Positions 1 through 6,234 of a stretch of 7,900 bases of DNA are shown here, in pieces. The notes beneath the pieces were generated by a model. That model was not told the DNA's origin. It worked only from the letters and a program-made list of their open reading frames with translations, and searched no databases. Numbering within the stretch: position 1 is the first letter of the stretch; each line of letters starts with the position of its first letter. The DNA lies in assembly GCA_030045175.1 (NCBI GenBank), contig JASIBM010000301.1, positions 1-7,900 of the forward strand. The letters are read 5' to 3'. This stretch comes from Streptosporangiaceae bacterium. GTDB taxonomy: Bacteria; Actinomycetota; Actinomycetes; Streptosporangiales; Streptosporangiaceae. A program made the position numbers and the translations under genes.

Positions 1-464
1 CTGGAGATGCTCAGCCCGGACAGGTTGATCGCGGCGTTCTTCTTCACGAGGTTGTAGGTGAAGGCCACGTCGGCCGGCGTCATCGCCGTGCCGTTGTTCC
101 ATTTCACGCCCTGGCGGATGGTAAACGTGATCGTCTTGCCGCCGTTCGACCACTTGTAGCCCGTCGCCAGCCAGGGGTAGTACTTCGGCGGCGCGGCAAG
201 GTCGAACTGGAGCAGCGGCTCGTAGATCAGCCCGGTCGCGCCCATGCCCTGCGGGGCCACGGTGGGCACGAAGGGGTTGAAATCCTGGGTGATCGAGCTC
301 TCTGGCGAGCTTTCCATCACCAGCGTGGTCGCCGTGGTTGTCTTGGCGCCGGCGCCAGCGCCTCCTGATGACGAGCTCGACGAGCACGCGGCGAGCCCGG
401 CCGCAAGCAGGGCGACCGCGGCGACGGCCACGACCCTGCCATGCAGCGAATATTGCCTGGTCAT
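1..464 (-). CDS. ABC transporter solute-binding lipoprotein, SBP family 5 (N-terminal 154 residues; gene runs off left edge)
   Basis: Extracytoplasmic substrate-binding subunit of the importer encoded just upstream. The first 154 codons are visible. A basic start (MTRQ...R10) is followed by a hydrophobic stretch (residues 11-26) and a lipobox LAAC with Cys27 as the lipid-anchored residue, then a Ser/Gly/Ala linker (28-40). The mature part begins like family-5 binding proteins: DFNPF at 61-65, LIYEPLLQFD at 79-88, and a WLATGYKWS...TITFTIRQGVKW block (98-122) followed by MTPADVAFTYNLV (128-140). Family 5 binds peptides, nickel, opines or oligosaccharides. A sugar ligand is inferred only from the adjacent LacI and GH1 genes. 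The start at 464 is supported by AGGAAGG (470-476), 5 nt upstream. The gene is last in the visible operon and 56 nt behind the second ATPase, so it may have its own expression level. Confidence 0.9.
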   Translation of the reverse strand, partial: MTRQYSLHGRVVAVAAVALLAAGLAACSSSSSSGGAGAGAKTTTATTLVMESSPESSITQDFNPFVPTVAPQGMGATGLIYEPLLQFDLAAPPKYYPWLATGYKWSNGGKTITFTIRQGVKWNNGTAMTPADVAFTYNLVKKNAAINLSGLSIS

Positions 465-469
465 TGTCA

Positions 470-476
470 CCTTCCT
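470..476 (-). promoter_or_regulatory. Ribosome binding site of the binding-protein gene, inside a palindromic context
   Basis: On the minus strand AGGAAGG lies 5 nt before the ATG at 464 and fixes that start. Its first three bases fall within the perfect 12-bp palindrome CCTGTGCACAGG (474-485). The same ten-base string AGGAAGGTGA precedes the second ATPase gene (1611-1620). Confidence 0.75.
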
Positions 477-485
477 GTGCACAGG
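474..485. repeat. Perfect 12-bp palindrome in the ATPase/binding-protein gap
   Basis: CCTGTGCACAGG is its own reverse complement and lies in the 56-nt gap between the second ATPase stop (521) and the binding-protein ATG (464). It could be a protein binding site or a small 4-bp stem with a 4-nt loop in mRNA. A palindrome of this size can also arise by chance, and it does not resemble the operators at 6120-6156. Confidence 0.4.
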
Positions 486-520
486 TGATTGCTGGATCCC
501 CCCTGGTATCTGGTCGTGAG

Positions 521-1606
521 CTAGCGCGTGGTCTCCTCACCCCCTTCGTGCTCGGCAAGGACGTCAGGGGCAGCGACGTCGAGCCGCCAGCAGGCGGCAG
601 CCCGGGCCTGACTAATGCGCGCCATCGGCGGTGCCTCGTTCCTGCACCGGTCCTGCGCGAACGGACACCTGTTGCTGAACTGGCAGGCGCCAGCTGACGG
701 TGCGCTGGCGTGCTCCACGCCAGACCGGTTGCTGTTAGCGCCGTTTCGCAGCAATCCACCGAGGTTGTCCGGGTCCGGCGCCGACCGGACGAGGAGCTGG
801 GTATAGGGATGCGCCGGATGCTGGGTGACGTCTTCGGCTGGCCCGTGCTCCACGACCTGGCCGGCGTACATGACGATCACCTCGTCGGCGAAATACCTGG
901 CGGACGCGATGTCATGGGTGATGTAAAGCAGCGCCAGGTGGAACCGCTGCCGCAGGTCGTCGAGCAGCGTCAGGATCTCCAGCCTGATGGAGACGTCCAG
1001 CATCGAGACCGGCTCGTCGGCGAGCAACACGCTCGGCCTCGCGGCCAGCGCCCTGGCGAACGAGACCCGCTGCCGCTGCCCGCCAGAGAGCTGGTGCGGG
1101 TACTTCGCCAGGAATTTTTCTGCCGGGGTGAGGCGCACCTGTTCCATCAGTGCGGCTGCCTCCCGGCGTACCTGGTCACGCGGCATCGAGCCGTGATGCA
1201 GCCGGATCGGGCGCTCAATGTGGTAGCGCACCGTGTGCGCCGGGTTGAGCGAGGCGAACGGATCCTGGAAGACGAGCTGGACCTCGCTCTTGTACTGGCG
1301 GAACGCCCGGCGGGTTGACAACCGCACGGGCACGCCGCGCAGGCTGAAAGTGCCTGCCGTCGGGATCTCCTGCCCGGCCAGCAGTCGCGCGACCGTGGAC
1401 TTGCCCGACCCGCTCTCGCCGACCAGCGCCACGACCCTGCCGCGGTGCAGGCTGAGCGAGACGTCACGGACCGCGTGCAGCACATGGCCGCGCGAGAGCC
1501 TGAAGTCCTTGCTCAGCGACGTGGCGTCCAGGACTAGCGACTCGGACCCGGTGGCCGGCGTCGTGTCGCCAGGCGACTGAACGCTGGGAATGCTCGGACC
1601 GCTCAC
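521..1606 (-). CDS. Opp/Dpp-type ABC transporter ATP-binding protein (second ATPase, DppF/OppF-like)
   Basis: Cytoplasmic ATPase that pairs with the other ATPase (1603-2784) to power the importer. It has 361 residues and all nucleotide-binding motifs: Walker A GESGSGKST (63-71), Q-loop Gln114 in VFQDPFASLNP, signature LSGGQ (173-177), Walker B VLLADE (193-198) and switch His231 in YITHD. The D-loop reads SMLDVS rather than the commoner SALDVS of dipeptide ATPases. The C-terminal oligopeptide-type extension has four cysteines (308, 314, 321, 339), a spacing known in this family for a [4Fe-4S] cluster. It starts at GTG 1606: the GTGA overlaps the previous stop by 4 nt and AGGAAGG (1614-1620) sits 7 nt upstream, so translational coupling is likely. 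Residues 1-23 are a Ser/Pro/Thr-rich lead and the tail from about 343 is acidic and unconserved-looking. Family assignment is firm; the transported substrate is not shown by this gene. Confidence 0.93.
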   Translation of the reverse strand: MSGPSIPSVQSPGDTTPATGSESLVLDATSLSKDFRLSRGHVLHAVRDVSLSLHRGRVVALVGESGSGKSTVARLLAGQEIPTAGTFSLRGVPVRLSTRRAFRQYKSEVQLVFQDPFASLNPAHTVRYHIERPIRLHHGSMPRDQVRREAAALMEQVRLTPAEKFLAKYPHQLSGGQRQRVSFARALAARPSVLLADEPVSMLDVSIRLEILTLLDDLRQRFHLALLYITHDIASARYFADEVIVMYAGQVVEHGPAEDVTQHPAHPYTQLLVRSAPDPDNLGGLLRNGANSNRSGVEHASAPSAGACQFSNRCPFAQDRCRNEAPPMARISQARAAACWRLDVAAPDVLAEHEGGEETTR

Positions 1607-2784
1607 CGGTTCACCTTCCTTGCGCGACGCCCGTTCTTGCCGCGACGCCCGTTCGCCTTGACATCGGCGTCACGGGGGGTTCCGCCCCCCTGGCTAGCAG
1701 AGCGGGGGGTGACGTGGCCGTCGGGCAAGACGAACGGGCAGGCCGTCACGTGCGTCGGATCGCTGGATGAGGCGACATGGGCCAGGCGAACCTCGATCTG
1801 GCTGCACGCGTCCGTGCCCTCGGTGCAACGCGGCAAGAACGGGCACCCCGGAGGCGGCTGGTGCAGGTCAGGCGGCGAGCCGCCGATCCCGGTCAGCTCC
1901 CGGCGCGGGCCCCGCAGCGATGGGAAGGAATGCAGCAGCCGCTTGGTGTACGGGTGCGCGGGCTCGTGGTGGATCTCGGCCGCGGTGCCGACCTCCATGA
2001 GCTGGCCGGCGTACATCACCGCGATCCGGTCAGCGAGCTCGAGCAGCAGCGACAGATCGTGGGTGATGAACAAGACGGCGAAGGCGAGCTGTTCCTTCAG
2101 CTCTAGGATCTGCGCGAGGATCTCGCGCTGCACGACGACGTCAAGCGCTGTCGTCGGCTCGTCCATGATCACGATCTCCGGGTCAGTGGCCAGCGCCATG
2201 GCGATCATGACTCGTTGCCGCATTCCGCCGGACAGCTCGTGCGGGTAGCTGCGGAGCCGCGCGCGGGGGATGCCCACCATGTCGAGCAGTGAGCCGGCCT
2301 TCTCGATCGCCTCGCCGTGGGATATACGCAGGTGCGCGTGGATGACGTCGACAAGCTGGTCGCGGACCCGAAGCACCGGATTGAGCGCGTTCATCGCGCT
2401 CTGGAACACGATCGCGATCTCTCGCCAGCGCAGGCTCGTGAGCTGGCCTGCCCGCAGGCTCAGGATGTCGACGGGGTGCTCCATCCGGCGACCCTGGTAG
2501 CGCACGCTGCCGCTTGTGATGAGCGCTGGCGGCCTGAGCAGGCGGCACGCGCCATAGGCCAGCGTGGACTTGCCCGAGCCGCTCTCGCCCACCAGGCCGA
2601 CGACCTCGCCCGGGTGCAAGTCAAGGCTCACGTTGTCTACGGCCCGCACGTTGTCGCTCGGACTCCCGTAGATCACGGACAGCTCGCTGATCGAAAGCAC
2701 CGGAGTGGCCCGGGGGGACACGGTGCTTCCTGGGGACGCCCCAGACCCCAATGGCCCGGAACCCCCTGTGGAATTCGCTCTCAT
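1603..2784 (-). CDS. Opp/Dpp-type ABC transporter ATP-binding protein (first ATPase, DppD/OppD-like)
   Basis: Partner ATPase of the heterodimeric motor. It has 393 residues with Walker A GESGSGKST (66-74), Q-loop Gln128 in VFQSAMNALNP (the SAMNALNP form is typical of the DppD/OppD side), signature LSGGM (184-188), Walker B IVIMDE (204-209), TTALD D-loop and His242 in ITHD. The C-terminal extension carries Cys314, 320, 327 and 349, matching the other ATPase and consistent with a [4Fe-4S] site. I chose ATG 2784 because it overlaps the permease stop as ATGA and has GGGGAGG (2791-2797) 6 nt upstream. An in-frame ATG at 2799 would add five residues but lies upstream of that ribosome site and has none of its own. 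Residues 1-28 are Gly/Ser/Pro-rich. The last ~20 residues are strongly basic with NGRR repeated, from a 13-bp direct repeat (1624-1636 and 1642-1654). Confidence 0.93.
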   Translation of the reverse strand: MRANSTGGSGPLGSGASPGSTVSPRATPVLSISELSVIYGSPSDNVRAVDNVSLDLHPGEVVGLVGESGSGKSTLAYGACRLLRPPALITSGSVRYQGRRMEHPVDILSLRAGQLTSLRWREIAIVFQSAMNALNPVLRVRDQLVDVIHAHLRISHGEAIEKAGSLLDMVGIPRARLRSYPHELSGGMRQRVMIAMALATDPEIVIMDEPTTALDVVVQREILAQILELKEQLAFAVLFITHDLSLLLELADRIAVMYAGQLMEVGTAAEIHHEPAHPYTKRLLHSFPSLRGPRRELTGIGGSPPDLHQPPPGCPFLPRCTEGTDACSQIEVRLAHVASSSDPTHVTACPFVLPDGHVTPRSASQGGGTPRDADVKANGRRGKNGRRARKVNR

Positions 2785-3830
2785 CGCTGGCCTCCCCATT
2801 CGTCGAGCAGTGAACTGCGGGAGAACGAGTGCACCAGGCTGGCCAGCGTGCCGCGGCGCTGCGGGGCCTGCGTCAAGACCGGCGTCGGGTCGGTGGGTCG
2901 TAGCGTGCGCCCGCCGATCCGGGTGGCGTGGTTGGCGTCCCGCAGGCGCGGGTTACCGAGCTCGTCGAGCCCGGTGTTCAGCAGCACCAGGGAGGTGCCT
3001 ATAAGCGCCACGGCCAGGCCGGGCGGCACGAACCACCACCAGGCCCCGAGCTGGAGCGCATCCTGGCTCTGCGCCCAGTAGAGCATCGTGCCCAGGCTCC
3101 AGCTCGACAGGTCGGTGAGGCCGATGAAGGCGAGCGCCACCGAGGCCCCGATCGCGTAGAGCACGGTGTTCACGAAGTTCGCCGCGATCAGGCTCACCTC
3201 GTTCGGGACGATCTCGAAGACGATGATCCGCCAGGTTCTCTCGCCCGTCTCGCGCGACGCGGCGATGAAGTCGCGCCCTCGGATCGCCAGTGTCTGGGCG
3301 CGGATCACCCGCGCGCCCCACGGCCAGCCGAGCACGCTGAGCACGAGCACCAAGGGGGTCTGTCCCGCCTGCGGCAGGTAACCGAGCAAGACGATGAGCA
3401 GCGGCAGCGCCGGGATCACCAGGAACACGTTGCTGGCCAGGGACAGCAATTCGTCCCACAGGCCGCCGAGGAAGGCGGCGGACACGCCGACCAGGACCGA
3501 GAGCACCGTGGCCACCAGGCCGACGAGGAGCGCGAGCTCGAGGGTCATCCGGATGCCCACCAGGAGCTGCGACAGCACGTCCTGACCGCTCTGGGTGGTG
3601 CCGAGCAGGTGCGCCGCGTCTGGCGCGTGCAGCGAGAGGCTCGGCAAGGGGTTCTGGTAGGACGGGTCGTACGGCGAGAGCATCGGCCCGATGACCGCGG
3701 TGAGCACGAACAGCCCGAGCAGGATCGCACCCACCTTGGCCTTCAGGGGCAAGCGCCGCCAGCGGCCAAGCTGGCGAGGCGGCGGGGAAGCCGCCCCCAC
3801 CAGGTCAGTCAGGGGCAGTGCGGCGGTCAT
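2781..3830 (-). CDS. Opp/Dpp-type ABC transporter permease (second membrane subunit, DppC/OppC-like)
   Basis: Inner-membrane subunit forming the channel with the other permease. It has 349 residues: cytoplasmic N-terminus (1-32), first membrane segment about 33-51, an extracytoplasmic stretch with HLLGTTQSGQDVLSQLL (74-90), then further segments near 97-121, 130-152, 157-172 and 215-237 and a last one near 264-286. The ATPase-docking EAA-type loop is GRDFIAASRETGERTW (185-200). The GTTQSGQDV motif and the closing DELGNPRLR (289-297) differ from the GTDxxGRD and LDPRLR forms usual in dipeptide permeases, which I take as a hint of a non-peptide branch. The start at 3830 gives a 4-nt ATGA overlap with the upstream permease, with GAGGGAGG (3838-3845) 7 nt before it. 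The open frame continues upstream to 4622, but that part is antiparallel-frame noise inside the other permease. The ~50-residue hydrophilic tail (298-349) is longer than usual. Confidence 0.92.
   Translation of the reverse strand: MTAALPLTDLVGAASPPPRQLGRWRRLPLKAKVGAILLGLFVLTAVIGPMLSPYDPSYQNPLPSLSLHAPDAAHLLGTTQSGQDVLSQLLVGIRMTLELALLVGLVATVLSVLVGVSAAFLGGLWDELLSLASNVFLVIPALPLLIVLLGYLPQAGQTPLVLVLSVLGWPWGARVIRAQTLAIRGRDFIAASRETGERTWRIIVFEIVPNEVSLIAANFVNTVLYAIGASVALAFIGLTDLSSWSLGTMLYWAQSQDALQLGAWWWFVPPGLAVALIGTSLVLLNTGLDELGNPRLRDANHATRIGGRTLRPTDPTPVLTQAPQRRGTLASLVHSFSRSSLLDEWGGQR
2791..2797 (-). promoter_or_regulatory. Ribosome binding site deciding the start of the first ATPase
   Basis: GGGGAGG on the minus strand lies 6 nt before ATG 2784. 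Because it sits downstream of most of the alternative ATG at 2799, it favours the shorter protein whose start overlaps the permease stop. Confidence 0.75.
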
Positions 3831-4813
3831 CGGGTTGCCTCCCTCGCCCGTACCCGCGGATCGGCCGCGACGATGACGACGTCGACGATCATGTTGGCGA
3901 GCAGCACAGCGAACGTGATCACCAGGAAGACCCCTTGCATCAGCGGGTAGTCGTCCGAGGTGACCGCGTTGAACAGCAGCAGGCCGATGCCCGGGTAGGA
4001 AAAGACGATCTCCATCACGATGGCCCCGGAGACGACGAAGCCGAGCGCCAGGCCAAATCCCTGGAGCTGGGGCAGCAACGCGTTGCGCGCCGCGTAGGTC
4101 AGCACGACCCGGCGGGTTGGCAGGCCCTTCGCCTGCGCGGCGAGCACGTAGTCCTCGCCGATCGTGGTGATCATCACGTTCCGCATCTGGAGCATCCAGC
4201 CCGCGACCGAGGTGATCACGATCGTGAAGGCGGGCAGCAGCGAGTGGTAGATAGCGCTGCCGATGAAGTCCCAGTGCCAGCCGGGGATCAGCCCGCCGGC
4301 GTACCCCGAGCCGATCGGGAACACGTGCAGCCGCAGGGCCAGCAACGTCAGCAAGATCAGGGCGAGGAAAAAGTACGGGATCGCCTGGAGGAACATCAGG
4401 CCGGGCAGCAGGCGGTCCAGCCAGCCTCCGTGCCGCCAGCCGGCCAGGATGCCGAGCCCGGTGCCGATCAGGAAGGCCATCACGGTCGCCGTGCCCACGA
4501 GCGTGAGGGTCCAGGGGATGGTCTCGCCGAGCAGCGTCGACACCTGCGCCGGGTACGAGGAGACCGAGATGCCGAAGTTCAGGTGGACGACGTCGTCCAG
4601 GTAGGCCAGGTACTGACTCCACAGCGAGCCCGGGTGGCCCACACCGAGCATCGCCTCGAGCGCGTGATAGGCCGGCGGCTGCAAGTTCGGGAACTTGGAC
4701 ATGATGGCCTCGACGGCGTTACCAGGCATCGCTCGGGGCAGGAAGAAGTTGGCCGTCAAGGCCACCCACGCGGCGATCGCGTAGAAGCCCAGGCGGCGAA
4801 GGATGAAGGGCAT
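3827..4813 (-). CDS. Opp/Dpp-type ABC transporter permease (first membrane subunit, DppB/OppB-like)
   Basis: Inner-membrane subunit that pairs with the DppC-like permease. At 328 residues it is normal for the family. One membrane segment near 8-25 is followed by a long extracytoplasmic part (26-98), then segments about 100-125, 136-160, 190-209, 253-272 and 293-316. The EAA-type loop that contacts the ATPase is EDYVLAAQAKGLPTRRV (220-236), followed by YAARNALLP. The end has the usual short DPRVR (318-322). Start 4813 lies 9 nt after the repressor stop. No strong Shine-Dalgarno is visible (only AGGCG), so coupling to repressor translation is plausible. Its last codons overlap the next permease gene by ATGA. 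Confidence 0.92.
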   Translation of the reverse strand: MPFILRRLGFYAIAAWVALTANFFLPRAMPGNAVEAIMSKFPNLQPPAYHALEAMLGVGHPGSLWSQYLAYLDDVVHLNFGISVSSYPAQVSTLLGETIPWTLTLVGTATVMAFLIGTGLGILAGWRHGGWLDRLLPGLMFLQAIPYFFLALILLTLLALRLHVFPIGSGYAGGLIPGWHWDFIGSAIYHSLLPAFTIVITSVAGWMLQMRNVMITTIGEDYVLAAQAKGLPTRRVVLTYAARNALLPQLQGFGLALGFVVSGAIVMEIVFSYPGIGLLLFNAVTSDDYPLMQGVFLVITFAVLLANMIVDVVIVAADPRVRAREATR

Positions 4814-4822
4814 CGCTGGCGC

Positions 4823-6091
4823 CTAACTGATCGTGTCGCGTACGAGATCGTCGCCCGGCCGCGCGTCGGGGATTACCAGATGTCCAGCCGCGGTACTTGC
4901 CTGGCGCGCCGCAGGCACGACCGGCTGGACCGGCAGGCGCGTCACGGCGCCTGCCGGGCAGCCACAGCTCCTGCGCAGCACGAGTTCCGTCGGCAGCAGC
5001 CGCACGATCGGCGGCAGGTCGGGCCTTGCGATCCGCTCGAGCAGGCGATCACACGCCTGCTCGCCGAGCGCGCGCATCGGCTGATGGACGGTCGTGAGAG
5101 TGGGGTCGAATATTCCGCCGACGAAGATGTCGTCAAAGCCGACCACGGCGACGTCCTCGGGCACCCGCACTCTGGCCCCGGCGAAGGCCTGGAGCACGCC
5201 GATCGCCGTCTGGTCGTTCGCGCAGACGACCGCGTCGGGCAGGTCGGTGGCGTTGGCGGCGAGCAGTCTCGCCGCAGCCTCCTCGCCGCTTTGCACGCTG
5301 AACGTCCCGTTGTAAGCGCCGATCAGCCGGCTTTGCGGATGCGCCCGCAGGACGTCGTCCAGGGCAAGGCGCCGCTCCTTGGCGTCAGGGGCGCTCGGCG
5401 GGCCGTCGACGTGGAAGAGCCGTCGCTTCCCGTGGTCGACGATGAGGTGGGTCACCACGGCCGCTGAGCCGGAACGGTTGTCCGCCGTCACGACGTCCAC
5501 CGCGTGCTCGGCGGGGTCGCCAGCGACGATGACGATAGGCAGCCGCCTGGTGAGGTGGGCGAGAACGGAGGACGGCACGAGTCCCTCGCCGATGAGCAGG
5601 CCATCGACCTTGCCTGACAGCGCGAGCAGCCGGGGCAGGTCAAGGTCGTTGTCCTCCTGCAGATAGGTGATGAGCACCGACCAGTTCTTGTGGCGGACGC
5701 GCGACTCCACTCCGCGCAGCACCTCGTCGTAGAAGGTCAGGCTCATGGTCTCGATGTCGTACTGGTTGGGCGCGAGGCCCACGTGCTCGACGCAGACCAG
5801 CCCGATCACGTCCTTGCGGCGGCGCGACAGGCTCTGCGCCGCCCCGTCGGGGACGTAACCCAGGCGCTCGATCACCTCGAGAACGCGCTGCCTGGTGCTC
5901 TCACGGACCCGGTCCTGTCCGTGCACCACGCGGGAGACGGTTGCGGTGGACACGCTGGCTATCCGGGCGACGTCGTAGAGCGTGACCGTTCTTCCCGATG
6001 CGTGGTCAGCGCCGTCTCTTCCCGATGCGTAGTCAGCGCCGTCCGCGGGCAACGGGCCGGCCTGCCCGGCCGGCTCCTCCCGCTCACTCAT
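4823..6091 (-). CDS. LacI-family transcriptional repressor of the transporter operon and adjacent GH1 gene
   Basis: Sugar-responsive DNA-binding regulator of 422 residues, longer than the usual ~340. Residues 1-35 are an unconserved-looking extension containing a duplicated nine-residue unit. The helix-turn-helix is at 38-57 (LYDVARIASVSTATVSRVVH), followed by the hinge helix with AAQSLSRRRKDVIGLV. The periplasmic-binding-like sensor domain follows to about 374 and closes with the typical LPTELVLRRSCGC. A further 44 residues after SCGC (379-422) are extra. It is the first gene of the minus-strand operon, 9 nt ahead of the first permease, and divergent from the hydrolase. The two operators at 6120-6156 lie 29-65 bp upstream of its start, so autoregulation is likely. 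Start 6091 is the only convincing ATG ahead of the HTH and has a modest G-rich ribosome site. The effector is unknown; a glucoside or oligosaccharide is inferred from context. Confidence 0.93.
   Translation of the reverse strand: MSEREEPAGQAGPLPADGADYASGRDGADHASGRTVTLYDVARIASVSTATVSRVVHGQDRVRESTRQRVLEVIERLGYVPDGAAQSLSRRRKDVIGLVCVEHVGLAPNQYDIETMSLTFYDEVLRGVESRVRHKNWSVLITYLQEDNDLDLPRLLALSGKVDGLLIGEGLVPSSVLAHLTRRLPIVIVAGDPAEHAVDVVTADNRSGSAAVVTHLIVDHGKRRLFHVDGPPSAPDAKERRLALDDVLRAHPQSRLIGAYNGTFSVQSGEEAAARLLAANATDLPDAVVCANDQTAIGVLQAFAGARVRVPEDVAVVGFDDIFVGGIFDPTLTTVHQPMRALGEQACDRLLERIARPDLPPIVRLLPTELVLRRSCGCPAGAVTRLPVQPVVPAARQASTAAGHLVIPDARPGDDLVRDTIS
5991..6044 (-). repeat. 27-bp tandem duplication in the N-terminal coding part of the repressor
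   Basis: Two adjacent 27-bp units (5991-6017 and 6018-6044) differ at two positions only. They keep the reading frame and encode the nine-residue units GADYASGRD and GADHASGRT (residues 18-26 and 27-35), directly before the DNA-binding domain. Confidence 0.9.
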
Positions 6092-6119
6092 AGACGCACC
6101 CCCAGACCCAAATCACCTG

Positions 6120-6134
6120 ATCTAACCGCTTACA
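6120..6134. promoter_or_regulatory. LacI-type operator, copy 1
   Basis: ATCTAACCGCTTACA, an imperfect inverted repeat around a central CG (6127-6128), as expected for LacI-family sites. It differs from copy 2 at one of 15 bases, and that change (C for G) weakens its symmetry. A possible -35 element CTTACA (6129-6134) for the hydrolase lies inside its right half. Confidence 0.75.
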
Positions 6135-6158
6135 TCAGAGTATCTAAGCGCTTACACT
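6129..6158 (+). promoter_or_regulatory. Candidate promoter of the GH1 gene overlapped by both operators
   Basis: CTTACA (6129-6134, four of six bases like TTGACA) and TACACT (6153-6158, matching TAnnnT) are separated by 18 nt. The -35 lies within operator 1 and the -10 overlaps the edge of operator 2, which would explain repression by occlusion. Transcription would start near 6165, giving a leader of about 70 nt. Actinobacterial promoters are loose, so this is a candidate only. Confidence 0.35.
6142..6156. promoter_or_regulatory. LacI-type operator, copy 2
   Basis: ATCTAAGCGCTTACA contains the perfect 10-bp palindrome TAAGCGCTTA (6145-6154) centred on CG. The form AAnCGnTT is the classic core of LacI-family operators. 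It is 22 bp centre to centre from copy 1, about two helical turns, so two dimers would bind roughly the same DNA face. Confidence 0.85.
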
Positions 6159-6222
6159 AAAACTCGCGGCACGGGTCGTCAAGAGCCTTCCGTCGGGGAT
6201 TGGCACGGCTTCCAGGTCGCGC

Positions 6223-6228
6223 GAGGAG
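6223..6228 (+). promoter_or_regulatory. Ribosome binding site of the GH1 gene
   Basis: GAGGAG lies 6 nt before ATG 6235 and supports that start over the later in-frame codons. Confidence 0.8.
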
Positions 6229-6234
6229 AGTCTG

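Larger units (their letters stand above)
6092..6234. promoter_or_regulatory. Divergent control region between repressor operon and GH1 gene
   Basis: This 143-bp gap is the only long non-coding stretch in the window and should hold promoters for both directions. It is locally AT-richer at 6111-6165, where the two operators lie. I see no riboswitch-like structure or additional repeat between 6165 and the hydrolase ribosome site. Confidence 0.85.

Noticed and set aside
710..1318. 202-codon plus-strand open frame opposite the second ATPase
   Set aside because: Antisense shadow of a complete ATPase; no domain and no convincing ribosome site.
1624..1654. 13-bp direct repeat with an 18-bp period in the first ATPase tail
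   Set aside because: It encodes a repeated NGRR in a basic, low-complexity tail. Short in-frame repeats like this are common in GC-rich genes and do not suggest a mobile element.
3831..4622. 264-codon N-terminal extension of the second permease frame
   Set aside because: It overlaps the first permease in another frame and reads as Arg/Ala/Pro-rich noise. The real permease start at 3830 has a ribosome site and an ATGA overlap.
5311..5319. TGTAAGCGC, a half-match to the operator inside the repressor gene, considered as an auxiliary operator
   Set aside because: Only one half-site is present and a similar half-match occurs at 3000-3008 in the permease gene, so chance is the better explanation.
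3818..5467. 549-codon open frame on the plus strand
   Set aside because: It lies opposite the permease and repressor genes, is full of Arg, Gly, Gln, Asp and His as expected for an antisense frame in GC-rich DNA, and has no recognisable domain.
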